In this document: piece by piece, positions 10,704 to 21,890 of the stretch
How positions within the stretch are numbered: position 1 is the first letter of the stretch
How the letters are laid out: each line of letters begins with the position of its first letter
Assembly: GCA_930367215.1 (NCBI GenBank)
Contig: OV884060.1
Location: 11,984,001-12,048,000, forward strand
Reading direction: 5' to 3'
DNA from: Pollenia angustigena
Taxonomy: Eukaryota; Arthropoda; Insecta; Diptera; Polleniidae
DNA length: 64,000 nucleotides
Translations under genes and position numbers: made by a program
Notes under the pieces: generated by a model
The model's input: the letters and a program-made list of their open reading frames with translations, nothing else
Told to the model about the DNA's origin: nothing
The model's database searches: none

Positions 10704-11231
10704 ATACTTTTTTTACTATCCACCATCTGCGACACAAAAAGACAGCTAAGTGCCAGCACAAAGTGACAGTAAGATTTTCCACAGTTTTAGAACCAGTCTT
10801 CCGAGTATAGGATCGATGTGGATAGTTTTATAACCAGTCTTCAGAGTATAGTATCAATGTGGATTGTTTTATAGCCTGTCTACAGTGGAAAGTACTGCCA
10901 CTTTTGGGCTAAATTGTCACGAAAAAACTACAGGGTTAAGTTAAAGTTGAGAATTTATGGGAGAAACTTTTAAATTTCTTGGAAATTTGGTAAATGTTAT
11001 TGACAGAAATTCCCGGAAATTTCTGTATGAACAATTATTATATATTTAATCATTAATTTTTAATTAGGCTAAAGTTCATCAAAGTACTTTTGTCAAGAAT
11101 TCTTCTTGAAGTTCAAAGTACATTTTTTGTTTTTTTGATTATTGTTAAAGCTAAGGCACGAGCTCTATGTTTGTATTTGTTCTTCAAGTTGTGCTGAAAA
11201 AGGTCAACAAGAAAAAGAAAGACAAAAAAAT
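10704..11231. other. intergenic with imperfect direct repeats
   Basis: Between 10790 and 10880 a unit of about 45 bp containing AACCAGTCTTC..AGTATA..ATGTGGAT is repeated twice and begun a third time. A partial R2-like piece on the minus strand is at about 11053-11115. No gene is seen. Confidence 0.45.
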
Positions 11232-11600
11232 AACCTGTCCGTAAAAACGCCTAGGTTCGAGCCCAGCTTCAGTCAAGAATGAAAAATTATCAATAAATTT
11301 TAGGAGTGCCCCGGTAGGCTAGCTAGTAGTGAGCTAGTCTATCAACCCCGGGGTTGCGGGTTCGATTCCCGCCAGAGACTCTGGTTTCTTTCCTGCAGAC
11401 AAGCGTCAAGCTTCGCGGGGATTAGCATAGGGAATTACAAAATTAAAAAAAAAAAAAAAAAATTAATTTCATGTTGTAAAATTCCTTTCTTCATAAAAAT
11501 AATTTTATGAAAATTAACTTTGATGAACTTTAGCCTAATTAAAAATATTAAAAAAATTTGGATTAAAAACCATAAATAGTTCAACAAAATAACCACAATA
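11232..11600 (+). repeat. interspersed repeat R2, plus copy, split by a SINE
   Basis: The left part has AACCTGTCCGTAAAA and a consensus B box GGTTCGAGCCC. The right part resumes at 11462 with TTAATTTCATGTTGTAAAAT and AACTTTAGCCTAATT. The copy at 46565-46765 is the same sequence without the 11303-11461 insert, so it serves as an empty-site reference. Confidence 0.7.
11303..11461 (+). repeat. tRNA-derived SINE, plus copy
   Basis: Starts at about TGCCCCGGTAGGCTAGC, with B box GGTTCGATTCC at 11359-11369, then GACTCTGGTTTC and CAAGCGTCAAGCTTCGCGGG, and a 3' A-rich tail at 11443-11461. It is nearly identical over its length to the minus copy at 6224 and interrupts repeat R2. Confidence 0.8.
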
Positions 11601-11938
11601 CTGATTATTTTATCATTCTTTAATCGGTCCTTTGGCAGCTTTTCCTTTTAACTTTTAAGTTTGAAAAAAAAAAATTGATAAGCATTTTGAGAACTAAAAA
11701 ATTTAAATTTCGCAAATCTATTTTTTTTAGAATTGTGGTATGTTCAGTACCAAAGAAAGAAATATTCTATCCCCAGCAACATAACAATCTGGCATCTTTA
11801 TTTTCAATTTGCAAGAGGCAAATTGAGTAAAGATAAGATTTGGAATAAACCATAGAAAAAATATTTAAAATACAAAATATATTTTTAATTTTATTAAGTT
11901 TAATTTTCGCTATCAAAAGTTGAACACTCATTTCAAAA

Positions 11939-13508
11939 ATGGCCACATTTTTAGTCTTGCTAATTTTTTTACTCGTAGTCGTTTTATGTTTTTACTCTTT
12001 TCTTAGCAAACATTTCAAATATTGGCAAAATTTGGGCATAGGCTGTGAAGAGCCCAGCTGAATATTTGGTAGTTTCAAAGGGGCCGTTACGGAGCGAACT
12101 TTCTTTGATATTATTCAGGACTACTACTACAAATACAAAAATGTGGGACCGTTTGCGGGATTCTATTGGTTCTATAGGCCGGCGGTATTTGTAACGGACT
12201 TAGGTTTAATAAAACAAATATTAATCAAAGATTTCAACAAGTTTGCGGATCGTGGTTTATTTGTCAACGAAAAAGATGATCGGGCCATTTGTTTAATTTA
12301 GAGGGTCAAAAGTGGCGTAATTTAAGAAGCAAACTATCTCCCACTTTTAGCGCGGGCAAAATGAAGTTCTTGTTTCCCACTGTGGTCAAGGTGGGCGATG
12401 ATTTGGTTGCAGCTTTTAGCAAAGCTGTAGAGCAAAACAGCAAAGTGGAAATACGTGATATTGTATCGCGCTACACCACCGATGTTATAGGCAGCTGTGC
12501 CTTTGGCTTAGAGTGCAATAGCTTAAGCAATCCCCAGGCAAAAATTCATATCATGAGCAAAAGGGCCTTACTGGAAAATCATTTGGGATATTTCGGTGTG
12601 GCCTTTAGATTTAGTTTTCCCAAATTGGCTCTACGTTTGCGCATGCGTGATACGGTGCATGAAATAGAGGAGTTTTTCATGGGCATAGTCAAGGCGACGA
12701 TTAAATATCGTGAAGAAAGCAAGTTAAGCGTAATGATTTCATGAATAAACTATTGGAATTAAAAAATAATAAGACATTTAAAATGGAAAATAAAGAAGAA
12801 CTTACAAATTTATCTCTTAAAAAGTTGGCAGCCCAGGCTTTTATATTTTTGGTAGCTGGTTCAGATACTTCTTCTACAACATTGACTTTCGCTTTATACG
12901 AATTGGCTTTAAATGAGAATATTCAGGAAAAGGCAAGAGAGGAAATAAGGAGAGTTTTCAAGCAACATAATAAAGAGTTCAGCTATGAATGTATAAGTGA
13001 ATTTAAATATTTAGATCAAATTGTGCAAGGTTTGTTTTTTTTAAGAACATTTTTTAAAAACTTTATAACTAAAAAGAAAAAAATTTCAGAAACGTTGCGT
13101 CTTTACACCCCTTTACCTGTCCTTAACCGCGTGACCTTGGAAGACTTTGAGGTACCTGGTCACCATAACTTTATTATTAAAAAGAATATGCCAGTTATTA
13201 TTCCCGCCATTTCCATACATCGTGATGAAAAATACTTTACGAATCCGGAAAAGTTCAATCATCAAAACTTTTCCCCCGAACAGTTGGCTCTCAGAGATTC
13301 CATTTTGTATTTACCTTTTGGAGAAGGTCCTCGCAATTGCATTGGCAGTCGTTTTGGTAAAATGCAGGTCGTAATGGGTTTGGGTTTGTTATTGAACAAT
13401 TTAAAATTTTCGACCTGCAAAGAGACTCCCGTACCCATGAAATATGACAAAGACAATTTCATGGTGACCCCCGATGGGGATTTGATCTTAAAAGCAAGCA
13501 AAATTTAA
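11939..13508 (+). pseudogene. CYP6A pseudogene, recently inactivated
   Basis: A complete-length P450 copy closest to genes 1 and 3, broken in three places. The Trp41 codon is TGA (12059-12061). A 7-bp deletion removes part of the D-D-P-L-S-G segment near 12281 and shifts the frame. A 1-bp deletion near 12727 shifts it again just before the RNDF segment. Between lesions the reading is good: it has a WRNLR helix C, an I-helix AGSDTSS, ETLRLYT and the heme loop FGEGPRNCIG with its Cys intact. The intron (13030-13089) is 60 nt, has GT-AG borders and sits in the conserved phase-1 position. It is a multiple of three without stops, so unspliced RNA stays open across it. The clean motifs suggest recent loss. 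A sequencing error could explain one lesion but hardly all three. Confidence 0.88.
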
Positions 13509-14333
13509 ACTGAAAAGTAAACTCTATGTAAAGAAAAAGTTTAAGAAAAAAAAATTTTATAAAGCATTTTCAATCGTCTAGGAGTCTATTGGGAATCTCA
13601 CGAAGAGTGGTTTTGATCGTCAACGAGCTAATTTTTTAATTGTAGACGATTCCTAGCACGGGAGAAACTGTTACACGTGCTGATTCGTATGGGAGATTCT
13701 TCTATAACGCAGCGAAAGACGTTTATATTAATCGTAAAGGGAATCGTTTGTGATGTATGTAGAGATTATCTAACGAGTCTTTTAAAAAGCATGCCAAGAG
13801 TCGTATGAGACTCATGTAGGGATTATTTTACAACTCGTGCAATGCTCAGCCGTAGAACTGAGCTACCTAAGAAGGGGCATCACGCGTCGTTTTCATGTTA
13901 AAACTTCTAGTTTTCATACAATTTACATGAAACAAACCTTTAAGGTTGCGAAAGCAACACTATCCTGTCGGAAAATCCTTTATTTACAGATCCTTAGGTC
14001 GGTTTGTTTTATTGAAATTGTATTGGCAACAGAATTTTCATATTTCAAGAACGCTCTTTTTTAGTAATTGTTATATGACTCTTACAGAGAGTCGCAAAAG
14101 GTTCATTCCAAGATTAAAAGGCGAGCGTGTCAAAAAATTTGTAAAAAAGTAATAAATAAATAAATTTCGATTTTTTTGTTTTTGTTAATCGTCAGATAAT
14201 CATCAGAAGATTCTTTTAGGATTTCTATATTAAACATAATCGTCTAACAATCAGCCTATGTTAGTTGGATTTGTATAAAATTACTTAGTTACTAATATTT
14301 CGACAATTGAGATTTGTAAGCCAAAGAGTAACT
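13509..14333. other. intergenic, nothing recognised
   Basis: No supported gene. Slightly less AT-rich patches (13570-13880) hold repeated words such as GGGAATCGTT and GAGTCTATTGGG, but I cannot define an element. Confidence 0.35.
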
Positions 14334-14579
14334 CACACAGAAAAAAATAAAAATTTATTTTAATTAAAAATTTGTGATATTAGTTACAAAATTGATTAAA
14401 ATTGCTTTAGTAAACAAATAAATAGTATCCATTAAATATTTTTTGATATTTACAACATTTTCTGCAGCTGTTGGTATTGGCAAACGCTTAATTCACTTGA
14501 TTAACATTTTAATAAAAACTGATTTTATTTTTAATTATTCATTTAATTGAAAAAAATAGGCAATAATTTTTTCTGTGCA
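14334..14579. mobile_element. MITE with CACAGAAAAAA ends
   Basis: The left end CACACAGAAAAAAAT and right end ATTTTTTCTGTGCA are inverted. The interior is AT-only and non-coding. The target duplication is not clear. Confidence 0.45.
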
Positions 14580-14604
14580 GAGTTTGCTTACGCTGTCTTT
14601 ATAT

Positions 14605-14803
14605 CAGTGATAACCAATCCATAGACTCGCGAGCCAGTCAATAATCGTATTTTCCACACAGACACGGTCGGCAATTCACATGTATATTACAACTTTGTTC
14701 GTTTCAAAACATCAGACTATCATCAGTCTCTGCGACCGCACACAAGCACATAATATCTTGGTGTGCTTCGAGGCTTTCTTAGTTCAGGGCTTGGTTATCA
14801 CTG
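14605..14803. mobile_element. 199-bp hAT-like MITE with perfect TSD
   Basis: The termini CAGTGATAACCAATCC and the complement of CAGTGATAACCAAGCC are flanked by an exact 8-bp direct repeat CTTTATAT (14597-14604 and 14804-14811). The 8-bp duplication and CAGTG end fit the hAT superfamily. Non-coding. Confidence 0.8.
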
Positions 14804-15049
14804 CTTTATATTGTAATGCATACATGAAACAGCACTCCTGGCAGGGTTACCGTTAGAAATTTTTGAAAAGTCGCACAAAGGTCGTTTAATAAAAATAAAG
14901 TCGCAGAAAAAAATCGTTTATCGGTGCACAGTGTGGCAAGTTAAAAAAAAAACTGTCAAAAGTCTATAACAGAGGCGGATTTTTTTAAAGCGGTTTTTTG
15001 TTTTTTTTGAAAGGTGACTTATTTACCTTTATTTTGGCAAATTAGTTTA

Positions 15050-15830
15050 TATATTAGGGTGCGACAGAATGTAGTTATGATGTATAGAAAATTGATGGTT
15101 TTTTTCTTAAGAATAATCAGTACGAATTTTGTTATTTTTTTTTGGAATATGTATACGAAATTTAAAGCAAGAAATTGAGTATTTTTTGTAGTGTACAACA
15201 TAAAAGTCATTCTAGGTGCATCTTTAAAAATGAAAAATGTTTGTTTGTTTGTCTGTTTGTTTGTTGGCTTATAGACAGACTACTAAACTACTGAACCGAG
15301 TTTCCAGCAATTTTTACGCTAGCATTTTGTGAGCCCCAACAATAAAATAGAAAACTTGTCGATAGGGGAAGGGCAAGTGGTACCCTCCATAGGATGCCAA
15401 TATTAAGTATCACTTATCTTAAGATCCGCTATACCCAATTTCTTTAACTTTTTGCAGTAAGCAACGAAATTGAAATAAGATATCAGCAGGGGAAATGTTA
15501 CCCCCATAGGACGCCTAAGTTAAATATCGCATATCGGAAGAGCTGTTATTACTTGGTAGGTAAACTAAACCTTCGAAAATAAAAAATTTAGGATGTAGGC
15601 GCAGGTGGCGCGATACCTCCCATAGGATGCATATATTAAATACCGCGTACATGAAGAACTTTAATAGCTAGAGTCTTCAAACGTGACTACAGCCAATATT
15701 ATGGTAAACTATAAAGTTAACTATAGAACGAAAATATAAAATACCGAATATCTGAAGACAAAAGTCTTCAAGCTTTGTAGGACCCACTCTTATGGAAAAA
15801 GTAAGGGGGTAGGTGCAGGGGAAGCAATAA
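15050..15830 (+). repeat. GTTT/GTCT-bearing element with ~120-bp minisatellite
   Basis: A (GTTT/GTCT)n tract at 15236-15265 is followed by three to four imperfect units with ATAGGATGCCAATATTAAGTATC-like cores at 15390-15415, 15515-15535 and 15625-15645. The layout is like the mini-me-type elements elsewhere in the window, but the unit sequence differs. The boundaries are approximate. Confidence 0.45.
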
Positions 15831-17185
15831 ATCTATATATATAAAATAGGAGGTGTGTATGTATGTATGTATGTAACGTATGGACTCCAAAACGGCTAGG
15901 CCGATTTTGACAACATTTTTAGGGAATCTTCATAATATTGAGGCGGGGACACTGTGAAGTCTGATTTTTGATTTTCGGTCTGCGGGCGGAGGGGCGTTGG
16001 AAAATCCAATTTTCATATTGCACCACCAATGACATCTATATAATTTGGACGATTTTTTCTTTTAAATGATCGCCATGGTCCAGCTTAGATTTATTCGAAA
16101 AGAAAATTTTGTCCCGCCCACTTTTACGCCCACTTTTTTCGAATTACCTAAAATCAAAAAACGGCTCCATCGATTTGACTAATTTTTCTTTTGAATGTTC
16201 GTATTAATCCATTTTACAATTTCATCGAAAGAAAACTGTACCACGCCTACTTTTACTCCTACTTTTTCTATTAAGCGCATAACTTGAGAACTGCTTGACT
16301 TATTTGAAAAATTTTCTATAAAATGATCGCCATGGTCCAACTTAGGCTTTTACGGAAAGAAAATTTTGCACCGCCCACTTTTTTTCAATTTACCTAAAAT
16401 CAGAAAACGGCTCCTGCACAGATGGGTAAAAACCGTTACTTACTGTTTCGCTCATTCCTTTTTTACACAGGTAATATAAGTGTTATTATTATTCTATAAA
16501 AAACATTTACAACAATTATTTAAAGCCCAAACATTTTATGACTGGCAAAAAAAGCAACACGGACTGAGTATATACATAAATAAAGGAGAGAGTACGTACT
16601 TTAAAATGGTACTATGCTTTTTAGGAAATATTAGGAAGCCCCTAAGGCTCTAGTCCATTAAACCATAAATTGATGTAAAATTTAAGACATTTTTAAAAAT
16701 AATATAAAAGCGATTTTAAAAGTGGTGGAAGCATAAGTCTACATTTAAATTAAAGCTATGAAAGCGTTTTAACGAAAACCGTTCATTTCATAAAAATCCC
16801 CTTTGAAAATAAAAAGTTATAAGCGATTAAATTTTTAAAATTTATTACAAAATCATACATTTCAGCCAGATAGTTAAAAGGTGCATATTGAATCACCCTG
16901 TTTATAGGGAAAGTGTTAACGTAAAGATCTGAATTCTTGGCTTCTGAGGTTCAGAGGTGTTTACTTTAATATGAGTATTTAAAATTAAAATTTTGCCGTA
17001 AAATAACAAAAGACTTTAGTCGGGCGAACGGTAACCCTGACCACAGGCAGAGCGATTTCATGTGAAATTTTTGTAAGAATAAAATAAGTTGATTTTTTTT
17101 TGTCAGAAAACATTAATTTACTTGTCAAATAATAAAATTTCATTAAAAATAATTGAAAAGTAAAGCCTTCTCGGCATATATACAT

Positions 17186-18057
17186 TAGGGTGGCAGCTAA
17201 ATGTATGGAGCAATTTCTTTGTATTAATATTGATGTCTCCCGGGCGGAATATTGTGCCACATGGTCTAAAACTGATGTGAAAAAAATTACAGCCAAATCG
17301 GATCACTTTTACCCCTGCCCCTTTGAGGTCAAAGTTCAAATGATAAAAAAAAATTCGAAAAAAAAATTTTTTGCTTGAATGGATTTTTTTTTTATCATTT
17401 GAACTTTGACCTCAAAGGGGCAGGGGTAAAAGTTATCCGATTTGGCTGAAATTTTTTCCACATCAGTTTTAGACCATGTGCCACAATATTCCGCCCGGGA
17501 GATGTTGAAAATCCAAAGTTGAAATTTAGCAGGCACCCTAGTAATCATGCTCTTAAATAGGGCCAAAAACTGAATTTTTCCAGTTTTTTACCCCAATTTA
17601 GAACAAAAATGCGATGTCGAAAAAAATTAAAAAAAAAAAATTTAAAAAACCTGGTATTAAGAGCAACAAAAAAATCTTTAATGTGTGCTTATCAAAACTA
17701 AAAAAAAAATTTTTTTTAAAATTTTTTAGAGTAAGCCCCTAACAAACCTCAAATTTTTTTTTCAGAGTCACTTTTGAAACTGAAAATCTTGTCCGATCGA
17801 AATGAAATTTTTTGTTGTTAATAAGCTTATAAAGCTTACAAATATTAAAAAAAAAAAAAAAAAAAAAAATCGAAAAAAAAATTTTTTGTTTGTATGGAAA
17901 TTTTTTTTTTATCATTTGAACTTTGAACTCAAAGGGGCAGGAGTAAAAGTTATCCGATTTGGCTGAAATTTTTTCTACATCAGTTTTAGACCATGTGGCA
18001 CAATATTCCGCCCGGGAGATGTTGAAAATCCAAAGTTGAAATTTAGCTGCCACCCTA
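17186..18057. mobile_element. foldback/hAT-like element with perfect 8-bp TSD
   Basis: The ends TAGGGTGGCAGCTAAAT and ATTTAGCTGCCACCCTA are exact inverted repeats, and ATATACAT flanks both sides (17178-17185 and 18058-18065). The inverted arm is long (about 160 bp) and is present three times: once forward (17186-17350) and twice reversed (about 17385-17543 and 17905-18057). It carries GGGCGGAATATTGTG and a CCAAATCGGAT segment. The interior is A/T runs, with no transposase. The tandem duplication starts inside the right arm at 18016. Confidence 0.75.
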
Positions 18058-18065
18058 ATATACAT

Positions 18066-19824
18066 ATACGAAAATGCTCTACAAGGCATGTACAAACAGT
18101 AAAACGATCATCTAAAATACTCGAACAGTTAAACATTTGGTACTTTCGGCAAAGAAAGATAGAAATCACGATCATGCGCATAATTTCCCGCTAGATCTTG
18201 TTTTCCCTTTTTTGCTGAGAATGGCATGTTTTTCAAATTACTTTCAAACGTTTGTCATTTAAGAAAAGGTTTGATATCAAATTTAAAATGTTTGCTGGGT
18301 AGCTTAACCATTTGTTGTTAGAGTTTTTTTTTTATAGTATTATAAATTTGTTAACCAAAATATTATCGATAAGTTGCAAAAATAAATTCTATAAATGCAG
18401 TTTTGTAGATAAGAACATTAAAATATTAACTGATAAGCCAAATTGACTATTACAAAATATAACAACAGTTAATTGAGGGTTTTGAATATAAATAAGTTAT
18501 ATAAATAGACTTCAAAGCAATAAACTATTTTATTTACAAAGTACATACAACCGTATTCGAAACGAAAATTTTTGTACTCCGCCTATACTCCGTTCATCGA
18601 GTGAGCAACTAAAATGTTATTTAAGCTTAATCACCAATTGGTCATGAGCGGGGAAACCAAAAATATGCAAATGCATGTTTTTCCTTGTGCGACCAATGAA
18701 GGCAGAAACAATATATTTATCCGATTTAGAGCTTTTTATGAATTTTCGCATCGATTTGTTAGTGCATATTTTTGCATATTTAAGCATTTGCAGCATTTTT
18801 TGCAAAATTTAGTTAAAAGAGCTTTTTTTTCCAGCATTATTGAAGTTTTTGGCGCATGTTTTGCCTTTTCTCGCAGCAAAAAAACCGATCGATTTAGAAT
18901 CACTTTTTAAAGTGACCTTACGATAACCATCCGTCCGTCTGGCTCGTTGTCTGTCCATGTTAATTTTGTGCGCACATTTAATACAAGTTGCAATCTTGAA
19001 GATGATAATTTGTTTTAATTTGGTAAGCACATTTTAATTGTACTAGGAACGAAGTCTATGTAAATTGTAAATGGTGAGAATCGGTCTTTAACTTTAAATA
19101 TTCCCCAAATTATACTCTTTGTTATACTCTTTATTATGTTGGTATTTGGATTAAATTCGCCTCCAAAATATTTTACTGCAAATCAAATTATTTTCGAATC
19201 AGTTCATACTTGCCCAAAGCTACCACCTATGAAAAGCTTTAACTTCCAATTAAATATAGACATTATTAAACAATTTAGGGACCGTCCCTAAAATCCCTTT
19301 AAGACAAAAAATCTCATATGCATGTTAATATCTAGATAGTATTTGGCACAAATTACTCTTATATAGGGAAAAATCTCTTTAAATACTATAGTGTTTGGGC
19401 TTTACCGGTTATAATTTTATTGTTTTTATTAAATGGAACTGTTATTAAATTCTTAAATATTTTGTTTTTAAACTACCAATTTTTGTTTTTTTTGGGGCAT
19501 ATTTTTAAAAATTTTCAGGGCATATTTTCAAGTTTTTACAGCATATTAAATGCGCATAAAACGTGTTTTTTTTATAGCATATTTCTGGTTTCCCTGGTTA
19601 TGAGTTTATTCAAAACATTTGAAATCGGTTGATTAAGAAAAATTTTTACATCTCTGTTTTAGCAAAATTCAATTGAAAAAAGCAAATTGACAGCAGTTAA
19701 TTAAGAGTTGAAAAGTCTTTGATCATTCGATAATCATAATTTAGTAAAAAGTGTTTTGAATAAGAAATCCATAATCGGGGGATATGCAGTAACTAAATTT
19801 TTGTTTTGAATTTAAGTTATATAT
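18066..19824. other. non-coding part of duplication unit
   Basis: AT-rich, with no recognisable gene. The open frames at 18614-18910 and 19420-19632 recur in copy 2 only because of the duplication, and they have Phe/Lys-biased composition. Confidence 0.4.
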
Positions 19825-20059
19825 TGGTATTTCCACAGAAATGTCTACTTTTTGTCACGTAACGTCACCAACCATTTTTAATTGTTTCTCAAAGAATAAT
19901 GCAAATATTATTTACTTTTTTGCATTTAGGTGTAGAGCGCAACTAGGTTTTCATTTAGTGAAAGAGAGGAAAAATTTGAACAACGTGGTTCTAAAATACA
20001 AGAATAATTGCTAGGTGACGTGACATGACAAAAAGAGAGCTTTTCTGTGGAAGTGCCCA
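19825..20059. mobile_element. 235-bp TIR element (TGGGCATTTCCA family)
   Basis: The ends TGGTATTTCCACAGAAATGT and the complement of TGGGCACTTCCACAGAAAAG are followed on both sides by CTTTTTGTCA and GTCACC. It is duplicated at 23848-24082 by the tandem duplication. A longer relative is at 33809-35138. Confidence 0.65.
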
Positions 20060-20577
20060 TATTTTCTCTATTTTAAAGATAAAATAAAATTGTAAAATAT
20101 ACAACAGTAGCGAATAATGTCTATGGATTAGGAATTCTTTCTTTTTAACAGTGGTGTCCAGCAAACGTAAAATTTTATTTTTGCTTGCGTGTTTAAAGAA
20201 AGAAGTTTATTTTCTAATGTAATCGATTTCGTTTCTTAAAACAAGAAAATCCAAAATCTAAAAATAATTTCTTGATTTTAACTTATTTTTTCGTATTCAG
20301 TAAACTTTTCTTAAATAAAGAAACATTTTGCTTAAACCAAACCACACACATTTAGAATAAGTAATTTTTGGCTTGGACGAGAATCATGCAAAATTTGTTT
20401 GGTTCAAGCCATATTTAGTTAATAATTCTTTCCGTGTATAAATCAGCAAACAATTATTTTCTTTGCTTAGCCAGGCGTGCTGCAGTAGAGTAGACTGTGA
20501 CTCCGTTTTGACACCACACAACTCTTCAAGAATTGGAACCCCCAATCAAACTTGACCAAGGGGCAATACTGAGATGG

Positions 20578-21230
20578 CTACAGCCAGCGCGTTGCGTTGA
20601 GATATTTCAGCAAGTGGCTGAGTTTTACCCGCGATATCTCCGATAGTCCTTGTAGATGGTAATTCCCAAATAGTTCATGTCGCGTTGAATAAAACGCTGG
20701 GCAATCACATAGAAGATGAAATACTGTTTCCTCAGTTCCAGGTTCCCTGCAGCTGCGGCAGCATTCATTAAAAGGGAGGCCGAGTCCCATAGCGTGCTTA
20801 ACGATCGTCCAGTGATCAGGAAGTACGTATATAATTCTCTACACGTCTTACCGACTGAAGTTGAGGAGTCGCTCAGAGCGACCTATGTCATATGTGGGCC
20901 ATGTTTCTTTGGTAGCCCTGCAGCCATCTAGTTTCTGCCATTTATCGTCAGCCGCGTTCAGATAGTGTCTGAAGATTTCACTTCTGATATTTCCCAGGGG
21001 TGTTGCGACTGGCATATCCTGTGATATATCAAGAGCGGCTCCAGTCTTGGCCAGCCCATCCGCCTGTTCATTACCATAATAGTCCCAATGCGCAGCAACC
21101 CAAATTAAGGAGATAGGCTGGCAAGTCTGGATAGTTAATCCTTACACTGGTTGATGAGAATGGACGTTGTTTTATGTGACTTTAGTGACATCAGAGCCGC
21201 CTGGCTATCGACGAAAATGCTGATTTTGCC
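20578..21230 (-). pseudogene. LINE ORF2 RNase H relic
   Basis: On the minus strand this reads as the C-terminal RNase H region of a Jockey-superfamily (R1/LOA/I-type) retrotransposon. It has WVAAHWDYYGNEQADGLAK, with the His and Asp of the RNase H active site, then a linker, then a knuckle of the form CCRSC...HLLCDC and a Leu-rich tail. Two in-frame stops lie near 20845-20860, and the frame is disturbed above 21120, so it is dead. There is no RT domain nearby. The identical relic recurs at 24605-25257. Confidence 0.8.
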
Positions 21231-21479
21231 GCTGATGTTCCTCGATTAATCGAACAATTTTAGACGATTAATTTTTCGAAATCAAAAACTGTCGATCAAA
21301 AAACGAAAATTTGTGTACCACTTTTCTTTTTTTGAGTTAATTTGACAACGACTTTTTATATTTAATGATTCAGAAGTAAAAGCAACAGTTTTTTTTGGCC
21401 AATGACAAATGAAGAAGTGGAAGAAATTGCAGTTTTTCTAAATTTTCTGCAGTTTTTTAAACGCTGGTTCGAACAAAGT

Positions 21480-21890
21480 TTTTAAATAAGTTACAAAAAT
21501 TTTGGTTATCAATACACAACATCCGACAAAATGTGGGCTGGAATGGAGAAGTGGACGTGTTACGATCCAACTCGTATTTATAGCTTAAGAACGGTAAGAG
21601 AAAAATTGTCCAAATTTGGTTAACATTTAATACACAACCACTCTTAAGTTGGGCAAGATTGGAGAAGTGGGCGAGGCACTTTCCATACAAAAACAATATA
21701 GTTTTCCGTAAATCTAGAAAGCGGCAAAAGCTACAGTTGGCAAAAAATATAATTCTGCATAATAGAAGGAGAAAATTTGTCCTCATTTGGTTCTTAGTTA
21801 ACAATACACAACCTCTCTTAAAACATGCGGGATTTGAGAAAGACAATACAGATTTCTATATATCTGGAGAACAGTGGCTGTAAAACTTTT
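21480..21890 (+). repeat. minisatellite array linked to Helitron-like 3' end
   Basis: Three imperfect units of roughly 130 bp contain TTGGTTATCAATACACAAC, GGAGAAGTGGACGTG and ATCTAGAAAGCGGCAAAAGC. The same unit type occurs in the mini-me-like elements at 2330-2720 and, reversed, at 35560-36110. The array is followed by the hairpin end finishing at CTAG 21981. Confidence 0.6.

Noticed and set aside
13030..13089. Treating the pseudogene reading across 13030-13089 as coding
   Set aside because: GT-AG borders, a pyrimidine tract and the conserved intron position show that it is an intron that happens to be open.
17336..18095. Minus-strand frames with ISRAEYCxTWSKTDVEKISAKSD repeated
   Set aside because: The repeated peptide is a reading of the duplicated foldback arm, not a protein domain repeat.
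18614..18910. 98-residue open frame, repeated at 22637
   Set aside because: The repetition comes from the 4-kb duplication, not selection; composition is AT-driven, and both strands are open over part of it.
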